A stretch of DNA of 64,000 bases. Origin: Bacteroidales bacterium (lineage in GTDB: Bacteria; Bacteroidota; Bacteroidia; Bacteroidales; UBA932). The stretch spans positions 1 to 64,000 of the forward strand of contig JAGBNC010000018.1 of assembly GCA_017634595.1 (NCBI GenBank), given 5' to 3'. The position numbers and the translations under genes were made by a program. This document shows, piece by piece, positions 44,370-53,955 of this stretch. The notes below the pieces were generated by a model that worked only from the letters and a program-made list of their open reading frames with translations, was not told the origin of the DNA and did no database searches. The first letter of the stretch is position 1, and the number at the start of each line of letters is the position of its first letter.

Positions 44370-45077
44370 ATGCAGAAGCGGTATATAACAATATTTTTGC
44401 TTTTCCTCACATCTCTCGCGGCCCTGCCCCTGCATGCACAGCGTAAGGTCAGCGCCGACGTGCAGGTCAAAACTGTCATCAACGGCAAAGTCTCCACAGT
44501 CACCAAAAGCATCTATTGCAACAACAACGGACGCCTGGTGACATCGTTCAAGAAGCCCACGACTTACTACGTAGTAACGAACTCTAAAGGCGAGATGCAG
44601 TTCTATTATCCCGCCACCAATGAGGTGTACACCCAGATTGACCAGGCTTTCAGTTCCACAGGCGAACTGGTGTGGCTCTTCATGAGCGGACGCATAGACG
44701 ACCTTGGACTGGGCGCCTACGGGCTCAAACAGACATCCACCTCGCGTGAAGACGGATACATCAAGAAAACATTCTCTTCATCCGATCCTACCAAGCCTGT
44801 GGTAGAAATAGTCTATGAGAACTACCTCCCGATATACTGCGCCTACACGTCCCCTGAAGGCAAGCTTCTGAGCAAAAAGTACTTGTCTGACTATCAGCGC
44901 TTCGGCCGCTTTACACTGCCTCTGAGAGTTGTCGATATCAATTACGGGAGCAAGAAAGACTCTTCCGTAGTGCGCACGCTCTATTCTTCCATAAAGGTCG
45001 ATGAAGACGCACCCGAATTCAGCTTCGAAGTGCCCTCTGACGCAACTCCGCTACAGCTTCCCAAACCAGGCGAATGA
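44370..45077 (+). CDS. LolA-like outer-membrane lipoprotein-sorting protein
   Basis: A 235-residue periplasmic protein with a signal peptide (MQKRYITIFLLFL... ending LHAQ). The body is a series of beta strands (VVTNSKGEMQFYYPATNEVY, TLPLRVVDINYGSKKDSSVV) as in LolA/LolB-fold proteins. The N-terminal 20 in-frame codons before the ATG at 44370 lie over the preceding terminator and are rejected. The stop overlaps the next gene by four bases (ATGA). LolA function is inferred from fold and context. Confidence 0.75.
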   Translation: MQKRYITIFLLFLTSLAALPLHAQRKVSADVQVKTVINGKVSTVTKSIYCNNNGRLVTSFKKPTTYYVVTNSKGEMQFYYPATNEVYTQIDQAFSSTGELVWLFMSGRIDDLGLGAYGLKQTSTSREDGYIKKTFSSSDPTKPVVEIVYENYLPIYCAYTSPEGKLLSKKYLSDYQRFGRFTLPLRVVDINYGSKKDSSVVRTLYSSIKVDEDAPEFSFEVPSDATPLQLPKPGE

Positions 45078-46279
45078 GACTCAGGGTCCTGATCAGCACT
45101 GTCTTGCTCATGCTTTCGGCCTCCGTCTTGCTGGCTCAGGACAGAGACCTAATGCTCGGGGCGGCTTTCACGCCCGAGGCCCCGCAGCCATCTGCCGACA
45201 GCACAACCGTGGCAGAGCGTGTGGCCGGCGCCATAGGAAAGCAACTGGGCAGCCGCGGCTTCTACGACCCGCCGACATATCTGTTTTTCCGCAAGGCTGT
45301 TAACAGCCTTGGCTTTTTCGGGGGCTCGCTGGCTACCGTGGACAGGATACTGAGGGCCTCACGCATAGGCACGGCCACATCTGCTGTCCCCGCAGGTCCG
45401 AACGGCATAGCTGAAGGGCCCGAAGCGTACCTGCCGCGCCACAAGGAGATAAAGATTCTGCCGCAGAAGCCTGCCGCCCCGGCCGCACAAGCGCACGCCT
45501 TCAAGAGTATAGGTCCTGACTATGAATTCGTTGAGTACCTTATAGACAACGACCTCAAGAAGGATGCACTCAAGCTGGTGTCGGACCCCGGCTACATCGC
45601 TTCGGACACCCTTATTTTCCTCCGGGGGTGGGTGAATTACCAGTTAAAAGAGCTTGAGAAAGCCGCAGGCTACCTGACGGCGGTCCCCGACGGATCTCCG
45701 TTCAAAGAGAAGGCCCTGTTCTATTCCACCGCCGTGTCCGCCCACATGGGCGACTACTCATCACCCGTCCGGGCTCTCGAGGCCTACAGCGGTCCCTATG
45801 CCGAACTAAAAGGCGTACAGCTTGCCGGCCTGGCCCTCCTGCGTGACGATCCGGAATCCTTTAAGGCTGCTGCCCAAGCTTTTGAATATAAGGATTATAA
45901 CCTTGCTCCCGTCGAGACCGAGCTGGACCAAATCTTCGCTCAGCGCTTCGAGCAAAAAGGCAAGAGCCCTGTGCTCGCGGCAGCGGCATCGGCACTGGTA
46001 CCGGGGCTGGGACGCATCTACGCCGGCAATACCGGCGAGGGTATATCCAGCCTGCTGCTTATAGGCGCCACGGGGGCCATAACCGCAGAGCACTGGATCA
46101 AGGACGGGCCGGCCGACTGGAAGACCATCCTGCCCGGCATCATTACTGCGGTGCTGTATATTGGCAATATCTACGGAAGTTATATGTCCGTAAGCATATA
46201 TAACAACAATCTTCGCAATGCTCAAGACACGGCTATTTTGTATAATATCCATATTCCTCTGCGCTCTGTATTCAAGTAA
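45074..46279 (+). CDS. Secreted TPR-like protein with a C-terminal TM2-like motif
   Basis: A 401-residue protein with a signal peptide (to LLAQ, about 22). An extended region (23-150) precedes helical TPR-like repeats (about 150-300: LIDNDLKKDALKLV, GWVNYQLKELEKAAGYL). The C-terminus has two membrane segments with a glycine-rich turn (PGLGRIYAGNTGEGISSLLLI) like DUF5683/TM2 proteins. Function unknown. Its last 62 bases overlap the signal peptide of the next gene in another frame, and the two proteins share the C-terminal motif, so they are paralogues in one operon. Confidence 0.78.
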   Translation: MRLRVLISTVLLMLSASVLLAQDRDLMLGAAFTPEAPQPSADSTTVAERVAGAIGKQLGSRGFYDPPTYLFFRKAVNSLGFFGGSLATVDRILRASRIGTATSAVPAGPNGIAEGPEAYLPRHKEIKILPQKPAAPAAQAHAFKSIGPDYEFVEYLIDNDLKKDALKLVSDPGYIASDTLIFLRGWVNYQLKELEKAAGYLTAVPDGSPFKEKALFYSTAVSAHMGDYSSPVRALEAYSGPYAELKGVQLAGLALLRDDPESFKAAAQAFEYKDYNLAPVETELDQIFAQRFEQKGKSPVLAAAASALVPGLGRIYAGNTGEGISSLLLIGATGAITAEHWIKDGPADWKTILPGIITAVLYIGNIYGSYMSVSIYNNNLRNAQDTAILYNIHIPLRSVFK

Positions 46280-47093
46280 GGCGCAGGATTTGGATTCGCT
46301 TGCCGTGCAATACGAACGGCAGGTTTACTCCGGGGCTTCCCTGGAGGAGGTGAATGCCGCCCTCATGGGCAAGGCCGAGTGCTATAAGATGCTCGGCCGC
46401 TATTCTGATGCTTCTGCGACGCTTGCCCGGGTGAGGATGTTTGCACTCACCCCAGAAGAGAGACAGGAGTTGCTGTTCCAGCAAGAACTGTGCTGGTTCA
46501 TGGACGGGGATTTTAAGCAGGCAGCGTCGCTGGTGGAAGAAGTCGGCGACGGCTCACAAGATGCACTGCTGCTGCATGCGCTGGTGCTGGCATATGCAGG
46601 ACGCTATGATGAATCGGAAATATATGCTGCGCGCTGCGTGAGCTGGGACGGGCCCTGCGAGCGGCTTGGGGAACTGCTCAAATACTATGGAGCGCATCCC
46701 AGGGTGCGTTCCGCCCAAACCGCCATGGCTCTGGCTTTCGTGCCGCCGCTGGGGCACCTGTACAATGGGGCATGGGGCGAAGGTCTTCTGTCTCTGGGGC
46801 TTAACAGTGCCGCAGCCGGTTTTACGGTGGCCAATTTGCTCGGAGGCTACTGGATCACCGGTATAGTGGGCGGAGGCATTTTGCTCAACTATACATTCAT
46901 GGGCAATCAGCAGCGCAACGCTGAGCTGGTGTCCAAGCACAACCGCCGGGGTCCGATGGAGTTCGGTGACGGCCTCCGCGCCCTTCTGTCCGACATTCTC
47001 TCCTCCGGCCGCCAGCGAGGGGGTGGCGGGGAAACCGTGGCCGCCCGTGGCCACGTGAACGGGAGGGGCCCAGCTGCAGGCTGGGAGGGATGA
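46218..47093 (+). CDS. Paralogous secreted TPR-like protein ending in a repeat element
   Basis: A 291-residue protein with a clear signal peptide (MLKTRLFCIISIFLCALYSSKAQ). TPR-like helices run about 30-165. A PPLGHLYNGAWGEGLLSLGL turn and two membrane segments follow (about 170-240), as in the upstream gene. The last 32 or so residues (after ILSS) are Gly/Arg-rich and encoded by repeat-element copy 2, so the original end was probably shorter. Function unknown. The start sits inside the upstream gene because the signal peptide begins there. Confidence 0.75.
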   Translation: MLKTRLFCIISIFLCALYSSKAQDLDSLAVQYERQVYSGASLEEVNAALMGKAECYKMLGRYSDASATLARVRMFALTPEERQELLFQQELCWFMDGDFKQAASLVEEVGDGSQDALLLHALVLAYAGRYDESEIYAARCVSWDGPCERLGELLKYYGAHPRVRSAQTAMALAFVPPLGHLYNGAWGEGLLSLGLNSAAAGFTVANLLGGYWITGIVGGGILLNYTFMGNQQRNAELVSKHNRRGPMEFGDGLRALLSDILSSGRQRGGGGETVAARGHVNGRGPAAGWEG

Positions 47094-47134
47094 GCGAAGC
47101 GAAGTTCCGACGCTACCCCCTCGCTGGCGGCCGG
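47005..47134. repeat. Structured repeat element, copy 2
   Basis: A 130-nt element. Arms 47005-47035 and 47104-47134 form an imperfect inverted repeat; the outer 20 bp are perfect. The interior matches copy 1 almost base for base except for the central hairpin, which is CCCAGC/GCTGGG instead of CCCGGC/GCCGGG, and one G/A change. It ends 20 bp before nth. Confidence 0.9.
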
Positions 47135-47154
47135 GACAGATAAGGTACAAAACG

Positions 47155-47796
47155 ATGACTAAGACACAAAGATATGAAGCCGTAGTGGCCTGGTTCAAGG
47201 CCAACATGCCGGTAGTACAGAGCGAACTGGTATTCTCCGATCCGTTCCAGCTGATAGTATCGGTGATACTGTCGGCCCAATGCACCGACAAACGAGTGAA
47301 CATGGTCACGCCGGAGCTGTTCAGGCGCTATCCCGACGCCCGGGCGCTTGCCGCCGCATCGGAAGAAGACATCCTGGACTGCATCCGCAGCGTGTCCTAC
47401 CCCAACAGCAAAGCCCGTCACCTCAAAGCCATGGCATCCAAGCTTTTGAGCGACTTCGACGGGCAGGTGCCAAGCACCGTGGAGCAGCTCATGACCCTCC
47501 CCGGAGTGGGCCGCAAGACAGCCAACGTAGTGGCATCTATCGTGTATGACGAACCAGTGATAGCGGTAGATACACACGTGTTCCGCGTAAGCCACCGCCT
47601 CGGACTCTCCAGCGGCAAGACACCCTACGATGTGGAGCGCGACCTGGAGAAGCACATAGCGCGCAGCGACCGCCCCACGGCCCATCACTGGCTCATTCTG
47701 CACGGCCGCTACGTGTGCACGGCACGCGCCCCCAAGTGCGGGGATTGCGGCCTTAAGGATTTTTGCGTATATTTTGCCCGCAATGCAAAAGATTAA
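47155..47796 (+). CDS. nth: Endonuclease III
   Basis: A 213-residue DNA glycosylase/AP lyase. The helix-hairpin-helix TLPGVGRKTANVV supplies the catalytic Lys region (Lys in GRKT), and the catalytic Asp is in AVDTHVFR. The C-terminal 4Fe-4S cluster has Cys-x6-Cys-x2-Cys-x5-Cys in the CTARAPKCGDCGLKDFC segment. It removes oxidised pyrimidines. It starts 20 nt after repeat copy 2. Confidence 0.95.
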   Translation: MTKTQRYEAVVAWFKANMPVVQSELVFSDPFQLIVSVILSAQCTDKRVNMVTPELFRRYPDARALAAASEEDILDCIRSVSYPNSKARHLKAMASKLLSDFDGQVPSTVEQLMTLPGVGRKTANVVASIVYDEPVIAVDTHVFRVSHRLGLSSGKTPYDVERDLEKHIARSDRPTAHHWLILHGRYVCTARAPKCGDCGLKDFCVYFARNAKD

Positions 47797-48583
47797 GAAC
47801 ATTGTAGCCGCCCTGCCGGAGCCGGAAACCATAGACGTAGAAGCCCTTCAGCAGGATATCAGCAGAGGCGTAATAGACATGATATGCGTCCTGGGGCCCA
47901 CGGCATCAGGCAAGACACGCTATGCCGTTGAACTGGCACACCGGCTCGCGCCCGCAGCGAGCTGCGAGATCATATCAGCCGACTCGCGCCAGGTATACAA
48001 AGGGATGGACATCGGCACCGGCAAGGACCTCGAAGAATACGGCAGCCTGCCCTATCACCTGATAGACATAGCCGAACCGGGCACTCAGTACAACGTGTAC
48101 CGTTTCCAGCAGGATTTCCGCGCAGCATACCACGACATACGCTCCAGAGGCGCCTTCCCAATACTATGCGGCGGCACAGGCCTGTACATAAGCGCCGTCA
48201 CATCGGAATACAATTTCAAAGAGCGCAAGCCCCTCTCGCAGGAAGGCGCCGAAGCTGACATCCGCACATTTTTCATCGGCACCCTCGTATCCCGCGAAGT
48301 CCGCAACAGCCGCATCGACGCCCGCCTGGACGCCCGCCTGCAGCAGGGCATGATACAAGAAATCAAAGGATTGCTGGACAGAGGCATACCAGCCGACACC
48401 CTCATCAGCTACGGCCTCGAATACAAATTCGTCACCCTCTACCTGCTCGGGCAGATAGACTACGACGCCATGCGCGAACACCTCGCCATAGCCATACACC
48501 AATTTGCCAAACGCCAGATGACCTGGTTCCGCGGTATGGAACGCAGCGGCATCTGCATACACTGGACTAACGTCAACCAATGA
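47783..48583 (+). CDS. Short tRNA dimethylallyltransferase (MiaA-like)
   Basis: A 266-residue protein with P-loop GPTASGKT preceded by a 35-residue extension, then [26 protein letters not shown] and a late SYGLEYKF and [10 protein letters not shown]. These match MiaA, which prenylates A37 of UNN-reading tRNAs. It is about 40-60 residues shorter than typical, missing most of the helical segment with DPxxAxxIxxxDxxRxxRALEV. It may be a divergent paralogue. The ATG overlaps nth by 14 nt; the oxidoreductase start overlaps its end by four bases. Confidence 0.82.
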   Translation: MQKIKNIVAALPEPETIDVEALQQDISRGVIDMICVLGPTASGKTRYAVELAHRLAPAASCEIISADSRQVYKGMDIGTGKDLEEYGSLPYHLIDIAEPGTQYNVYRFQQDFRAAYHDIRSRGAFPILCGGTGLYISAVTSEYNFKERKPLSQEGAEADIRTFFIGTLVSREVRNSRIDARLDARLQQGMIQEIKGLLDRGIPADTLISYGLEYKFVTLYLLGQIDYDAMREHLAIAIHQFAKRQMTWFRGMERSGICIHWTNVNQ

Positions 48584-50052
48584 AAACAGCCTTAATCATC
48601 GGCGCAGGACCCGCCGGCCTTACCGCCGCCTATGAGCTGCTCAAGCACACCGACATCAAGCCCACCGTACTCGAAGAAGAAGATTTCTTCGGAGGCATCA
48701 GCCGCACAGTCAACAACTCCGGCAACCGGATGGACATAGGCGGCCACCGCTTCTTCTCCAAAGACCCGTCAATCATGCGCTGGTGGACAGACATCCTGCC
48801 CATCCAGGGCAAGCCCGGCCCCGACCCGGACAAGGAAGACCGCGTCATGCTCGTACGCAAGCGGGTGTCACGCATACGCTTCCGCCGGACTTTCTTCGAC
48901 TATCCCATCTCCCTCAAATGGAGCACCTTCAAGGGCCTCGGCCTTGCCAACACGCTCAAGGCCGGACTAGGATACATTGGGGCCAAGCTGCGCTCCCTGC
49001 CGGAAGATTCGCTTGAGAATTTCTACATCAACCGCTTCGGCAGACCCCTGTACCAGATGTTCTTCGAAGACTACACCACAAAGGTATGGGGCGTGCACCC
49101 CTCGCAGATAGGCGCCGACTGGGGTGCGCAGAGGGTGAAGGGCCTGTCCATCACGGCGGTAATCAAAGACGCCCTGGTGCGGCCCTTCCGGAGCAAGGAT
49201 TCCACCAAGGTGGAGACTTCCCTCATTGAACAATTCATCTACCCAAAATACGGCCCCGGACAGCTCTGGGAGACCGTAGCTGAAGAGGTGGTCAAAATGG
49301 GCGGGACCATAATCAAGGGTGCCAGGGTAACTGCTGTCAACATAAGCGGCGGCAGGGCAAGCAGCGTCACGGCGGAGACCAAAGACGCCCCCATGACAAT
49401 CCCCTGCGACTGGCTGCTGTCCAGCATGCCGCTGAAGGAACTGGTGGAAGACCTCTGCGGCATCCAGGTGCCGCAAAAGGTCATGGACACGGCCTCGGGG
49501 CTTCCGTACCGCGACTTCATGACCGCCGGCATCCTGGTCCGGAGGCTGAAGCTCAAGGACATCCCCGATACCTGGATCTACGTGCAGGAGAAAAACGTCA
49601 AGGTGGGGCGGCTCCAGATCTTCAACAACTGGTCGCCATACATGGTGGCCGATCCCGCGGGCACAGTGTACGTGGGCATGGAATACTTCTGCAACGAAGG
49701 TGACGAGCTATGGAACTTGAGCCCGGAGGCATTCGAAGCCATGGCCACGGGGGAGCTGGAAAAGATTGGCATGATAGACAAGTCCGAAGTTATCAGCACC
49801 TCCAGCACCAAGGTAAGGAAAGCGTATCCCGCCTATTTCGGCACCTACAAGGACATAGCGGAGGTCCGCAGCTTCCTTGACGGAATCCCCAACCTGTTCT
49901 GCATCGGGCGCAACGGGCAGCACCGATACAACAACATGGACCATTCCATGCTCACCGCCATGGAAGCCGTACGCAATATCAAAGAAGGAATAACCAGCAA
50001 GCACAATGTCTGGAATGTCAACACCGAACAATCATACCACGAGAGCAAGTAG
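48580..50052 (+). CDS. FAD-dependent oxidoreductase (amine-oxidase/UDP-galactopyranose mutase-like)
   Basis: A 490-residue flavoprotein with dinucleotide motif [16 protein letters not shown] near the N-terminus, [13 protein letters not shown] and [10 protein letters not shown], a segment recalling UDP-galactopyranose mutase and related FAD enzymes of polysaccharide synthesis. The C-terminus has [20 protein letters not shown], which contacts FAD. The neighbours, a GT-C-like membrane protein and galE, suggest surface-glycan synthesis. Substrate unknown. Confidence 0.8.
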   Translation: MKTALIIGAGPAGLTAAYELLKHTDIKPTVLEEEDFFGGISRTVNNSGNRMDIGGHRFFSKDPSIMRWWTDILPIQGKPGPDPDKEDRVMLVRKRVSRIRFRRTFFDYPISLKWSTFKGLGLANTLKAGLGYIGAKLRSLPEDSLENFYINRFGRPLYQMFFEDYTTKVWGVHPSQIGADWGAQRVKGLSITAVIKDALVRPFRSKDSTKVETSLIEQFIYPKYGPGQLWETVAEEVVKMGGTIIKGARVTAVNISGGRASSVTAETKDAPMTIPCDWLLSSMPLKELVEDLCGIQVPQKVMDTASGLPYRDFMTAGILVRRLKLKDIPDTWIYVQEKNVKVGRLQIFNNWSPYMVADPAGTVYVGMEYFCNEGDELWNLSPEAFEAMATGELEKIGMIDKSEVISTSSTKVRKAYPAYFGTYKDIAEVRSFLDGIPNLFCIGRNGQHRYNNMDHSMLTAMEAVRNIKEGITSKHNVWNVNTEQSYHESK

Positions 50053-51604
50053 CTTCTGGCGCTTCTGCATCAGCCGCCCGCAGCTTCCGGACTGGCTGCT
50101 GATAGTGCTGTGTACCATAGCCGGATGCATGTTCATGCTGTGGTTCTTCCCATATCCAAGCACCACCAGCGACTCCGGGGGCTACCTGTACGCCGCCATT
50201 CACGACCAGTTCATAGCATACAGGCCCTTCGGCTACTCGTTCTTCCTCCAGCTCTGCCACCTGCTCTCGCACAGCATCTTCTCCGTCATCGTAGGCAACG
50301 CCATACTCTACGCCCTCTCGGCGGGCCTCCTGCTGATGGCCGTCAAGAAGTATTTCCCGCCGCAGCAGGCATGGACGTTCCGGCTTCTGGAAGCACTTAT
50401 AGTGCTAAGTCCCAACGCAATAGCCATGCTCGACACCGTACTGTCGGACACACTGTTCTGCAGCATGGTGTTCGTGATGACAGCCATGGCCCTGGTGATG
50501 ATACACGAAGGCTCCTGGACCGCCCTTGCCGTGTACGTCCTGGCATTTTTCGCCGCCCTGCACACCCGCTATTCGGCCATGTTCTTCCCGCTGGCCTTCC
50601 TGCCGGTGCTGCTGATGAGCGGGAAAAAGTGGCTGCGCATTGGAGCCGGAGTGCTGACGCTGGCTGCATTTGCCATCTTCTACGTGCAAATTAGCTCCAA
50701 CATGGAGCAGATACTCGGCCGGAGGCAGTTCTCCACCGGCTTCGACGGGTGGCAGATAGCCAACAACGCCATGCACGTCCTGCCGCACATCGACCGCGGG
50801 CCTGACGCTCCTATGCCCGAAGACGAGGAGATAGCGACCATACACAGGTACTGCTGCGATCCGGTGTACATACGAACGATAGAAAAAGACTTAGGCGACG
50901 GCTGGAGCGTCAATGCCCGGTTCCTGTGGGAGGATTCTTACCCGCTGAAGAACGTGCTCAAAATATACATGATCAAATATGACCTCCCGAGACAGGAGAC
51001 ATGGGTACGCCTGGGCTCCGACCAGTTCGGCCGCTACGGCAAATGGCTCATACGGCAATACCCGCTGGAGTTCCTGCGCTATTACCTGCTGCCCAACATC
51101 ATCAACGCCTTCCTCCCCAATCCGGCATCGTCCGAGGTAATAGGACGCCATTTCGACCCTGTGCACGCCCCAAAGGAGTTTGAGCAGTATTATGGCTCGC
51201 TGCCGGTGCTCAAGACACGCCAGGGATTCAACAAATACTTGCTCCCGCTGCTTCCGTGGATAGAACTGCTCACATGGCTGGCGCTGATTGCTGCGGCCAC
51301 AGTACTGCTGGGCGGCCGCATGCTCAAGGGCATGACCCGCGAAGCAAGGCTCTCGCTGCTGCTCCTTTTCCTCTTCGGATTCATCTACTACGGCACCACG
51401 GTGTTCGCAAGTCCTATTGCCATACGCTACTGGATGCCCATGCATGCAGTCAAACTCATATTCATTTGGATAGTACTAAGCGGTTTTGTATCTTCAGGCA
51501 AAATGCGTATTTTTGTAGGTTATGAAGAAAACAGTACTTGTGTCAGGAGGAGCCGGGTTTATCGGGAGCCACGTCACCGTAGAGCTTGCCCAGGCCGGCT
51601 ATGA
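50015..51604 (+). CDS. Polytopic membrane protein, GT-C glycosyltransferase-like
   Basis: A 529-residue protein with about ten membrane helices and a large loop (about 215-340). An acidic pair near the first loop ([10 protein letters not shown]) is in the position of the catalytic Asp of GT-C (dolichol/polyprenyl-phosphate-sugar) transferases. No stronger assignment is possible. It starts inside the end of the oxidoreductase (38-nt overlap) and its last 83 bases overlap galE in another frame; the Arg-rich C-terminal tail (last 28 residues) is encoded by galE DNA. Confidence 0.72.
   Translation: MSTPNNHTTRASSFWRFCISRPQLPDWLLIVLCTIAGCMFMLWFFPYPSTTSDSGGYLYAAIHDQFIAYRPFGYSFFLQLCHLLSHSIFSVIVGNAILYALSAGLLLMAVKKYFPPQQAWTFRLLEALIVLSPNAIAMLDTVLSDTLFCSMVFVMTAMALVMIHEGSWTALAVYVLAFFAALHTRYSAMFFPLAFLPVLLMSGKKWLRIGAGVLTLAAFAIFYVQISSNMEQILGRRQFSTGFDGWQIANNAMHVLPHIDRGPDAPMPEDEEIATIHRYCCDPVYIRTIEKDLGDGWSVNARFLWEDSYPLKNVLKIYMIKYDLPRQETWVRLGSDQFGRYGKWLIRQYPLEFLRYYLLPNIINAFLPNPASSEVIGRHFDPVHAPKEFEQYYGSLPVLKTRQGFNKYLLPLLPWIELLTWLALIAAATVLLGGRMLKGMTREARLSLLLLFLFGFIYYGTTVFASPIAIRYWMPMHAVKLIFIWIVLSGFVSSGKMRIFVGYEENSTCVRRSRVYREPRHRRACPGRL
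51485..51515 (+). promoter_or_regulatory. Consensus promoter of galE inside the upstream gene
   Basis: TTTG (51485-51488), a 19-bp spacer and TATTTTTG (51508-51515) match the consensus exactly. The ATG at 51522 is 6 nt after the box, so the message should be leaderless or nearly so. Confidence 0.78.
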
Positions 51605-52544
51605 AGTAGTTATCGCCGACAATATGTCCAACTGCGACGATACCAACTACAAAGGTGTATGCGCCATACTCGGTTTCGAGCCGGAGTTTGTAAAGATGGA
51701 CTTTTGCGATACTGCAGCGGTGGAGCAATTGTTTGACAGCCACAAAATAGACGCAGTTATTCACTTTGCAGCCTTCAAGGCCGTAGGCGAGTCGGTTAAA
51801 GAGCCGCTGATGTACTACAAGAACAATCTTGGATCGTTCCTCAACGTGCTGGAGGCCGCCAAGGCCCACGGGACAAATGTACTGTTCTCGTCGTCCGCCA
51901 CCGTGTACGGAGAGCCGGACGAGACTCCCGTGACCGAGAAATCGCCCCGCAAGAGCGCCACTTCTCCCTATGGCAACACCAAGCAGATGTGCGAGGACTT
52001 CCTGCGCGACAGCGTGGCAGCCTATGGCATGCACGGCATCGCCCTGCGCTATTTCAACCCCATTGGAGCCCACCCTTCCGCACTTATTGGCGAGCTGCCG
52101 AGGGGAGTGCCCAACAACCTCGTACCGTTCATAACCCAGACCGCTATTGGCAAGCGCGAGTGCCTGAGCATTTTCGGCAACGATTATCCCACTCCCGACG
52201 GCACGTGCCTGAGGGACTACATAGATATTGTGGACCTGGCCAAGGCCCATGTGTGCGCCGTACGCCGCATGATTGACGGGCTCATGGACGAGCCCTACGA
52301 GATATTCAACATCGGCACCGGACGTCCCGTGTCGGTGATGGAGCTTGTGACTGCATTCGAAAAGGTGAACGGGCTCAAACTGAACTACCGCATAGCTCCG
52401 AGGCGCGCCGGCGACGTGACTGCTGTGTGGGCCGATCCTTCCCTGGCTGAGTCCAAGCTCGGGTGGAAAGCCAGCCGTACGGTAGAAGAGACCCTCGCCG
52501 CAGCGTGGGCATGGGAAAAACATCTTGCCGCCAAGGCGCAATAA
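51522..52544 (+). CDS. galE: UDP-glucose 4-epimerase
   Basis: A 340-residue short-chain dehydrogenase fold. NAD-binding GGAGFIGSH is at the N-terminus, catalytic SSSATVYG and YGNTK (YxxxK) follow, and RYFNPIGAHPSALIGE marks the UDP-sugar site. It interconverts UDP-glucose and UDP-galactose, fitting the nearby mutase-like and GT-C-like genes. It has its own promoter within the preceding gene. Confidence 0.96.
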   Translation: MKKTVLVSGGAGFIGSHVTVELAQAGYEVVIADNMSNCDDTNYKGVCAILGFEPEFVKMDFCDTAAVEQLFDSHKIDAVIHFAAFKAVGESVKEPLMYYKNNLGSFLNVLEAAKAHGTNVLFSSSATVYGEPDETPVTEKSPRKSATSPYGNTKQMCEDFLRDSVAAYGMHGIALRYFNPIGAHPSALIGELPRGVPNNLVPFITQTAIGKRECLSIFGNDYPTPDGTCLRDYIDIVDLAKAHVCAVRRMIDGLMDEPYEIFNIGTGRPVSVMELVTAFEKVNGLKLNYRIAPRRAGDVTAVWADPSLAESKLGWKASRTVEETLAAAWAWEKHLAAKAQ

Positions 52545-52578
52545 TTGTGGAACAAGCTTTGCAAACTATTCTGCTCGT

Positions 52579-53955
52579 ATGAAATTTAGAATCACAACCA
52601 TAGCACTCTCGCTGCTCCTGGCCGCACCGTTTGCCTCGGCACAGAAATACCAAGGCGTCATCGACAAGTCGGTGGCTGTAGTCGGCGGCGAACTCATTAC
52701 TCTTTCGGACGTAGAACAGGAAGTGCAGATGATGAGCGCCCGGGGCTACGCTTCGGACCGTAACATACGCTGCGAAGTCCTGGAGAACATGATGCGGGGC
52801 AAGCTCTTCCTCATGCAGGCCCGCCTCGACTCCCTCTCCGTCAACCAGGAGATGGTGGAGGCCCAGCTCGGCCAGCAGATGGACCAGGTGCGTACCGCCC
52901 TCGGCGGCGACGACGGAGTGGCGTCCTACTTCGGCAAGCCCCTGTACAAGCTCCGTCAGGAATGGCGCAAGCAGATAGAAGACAACTCGTTGATGCAGGA
53001 GGAACAGCAGGAAATCGCAAAGCAGATTCCTGAAGTGACTCCCTACGACGTCAAGCAGTACATCGACAGCTCGGCGGCCTACCGCCTGCCCGTGGTGCCT
53101 ATCAAGTACAAGATCAGCCAGATATGCATCTATCCCGACAGGGAGGCAGCGGCACTGGCAGTCAAAGAGCGTCTGCTCAGCATCCGCGAGCGCATACTCA
53201 ACGGCGAGAAGTTTGCCACCCTGGCACGTCTGTACTCCGAAGATCCCGGCAGCGCCCGCAAGGGAGGCGAGCTGGGCATGGCTTCCAAGTCTATCTTCTG
53301 GCCTGCGTTCTCCGACGCCGCCATGTCACTCAAGCCCGGTTCTATCTCCCAGATAGTCGAGACCCCCGACGGCTTCCACATCATAGAAGTGCTGGAGAAG
53401 AGGGGCGACATGTTCAATGCCCGCCACATCCTGCTCAAGCCCAAATACACCGCCGACGACCGCGAGAAGGCATTCAAGACGCTCGACTCGCTGCGCACCG
53501 CCGTCACCGACTCCCTCATAAGCTTCGAGCTGGCGGCACGCTTCTACTCCCAGGATCCGGCCACCCGCACCAACGGAGGGCAGCTGGCAGACCCGCACAC
53601 AGGATCGGCCTACTTCGAAATAGACCAGCTCAAGCCGCAGGACTACTCGGCCGTCAAGGACCTGCAGCCCGGACAGATCTCCGAGCCTGTGGAGTCGCTC
53701 GACAACGAAGGGCGCGACGGCAATCTGGTGTACAAGATACTCCGTCTCGACAGCATCGTACCTGCCCACACAGCCTCGTTCGAGCACGATTACACCGAAC
53801 TGCTCGCAGAAGTCAAGCAGGCCAAGCAGGTGCAGGCGATAGACAATTTCGTGACCGGCAAGATTAAAGAAACATACATCAAAATCGACCCGCTGTTCAA
53901 GGACTGCGAGTTCGAACTTGAGGAATGGAAGTCCAAGTTCATAAAAGAAGACTGA
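52579..53955 (+). CDS. SurA-like periplasmic peptidylprolyl isomerase
   Basis: A 458-residue protein with a signal peptide (MKFRITTIALSLLLAAPFASAQ). A SurA-type N-terminal helical domain (about 25-150) is followed by two parvulin domains: the first around residues 165-275 (ISQICIYP, FATLARLYSEDPGSARKGGELGMAS, DGFHIIEV), the second around 280-390 (ARHILLKP, AARFYSQDPATRTNGGQLADP). It chaperones outer-membrane proteins. The next gene starts 31 nt before its stop. The in-frame upstream start at 52525 precedes the signal peptide and overlaps galE. Confidence 0.9.
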   Translation: MKFRITTIALSLLLAAPFASAQKYQGVIDKSVAVVGGELITLSDVEQEVQMMSARGYASDRNIRCEVLENMMRGKLFLMQARLDSLSVNQEMVEAQLGQQMDQVRTALGGDDGVASYFGKPLYKLRQEWRKQIEDNSLMQEEQQEIAKQIPEVTPYDVKQYIDSSAAYRLPVVPIKYKISQICIYPDREAAALAVKERLLSIRERILNGEKFATLARLYSEDPGSARKGGELGMASKSIFWPAFSDAAMSLKPGSISQIVETPDGFHIIEVLEKRGDMFNARHILLKPKYTADDREKAFKTLDSLRTAVTDSLISFELAARFYSQDPATRTNGGQLADPHTGSAYFEIDQLKPQDYSAVKDLQPGQISEPVESLDNEGRDGNLVYKILRLDSIVPAHTASFEHDYTELLAEVKQAKQVQAIDNFVTGKIKETYIKIDPLFKDCEFELEEWKSKFIKED

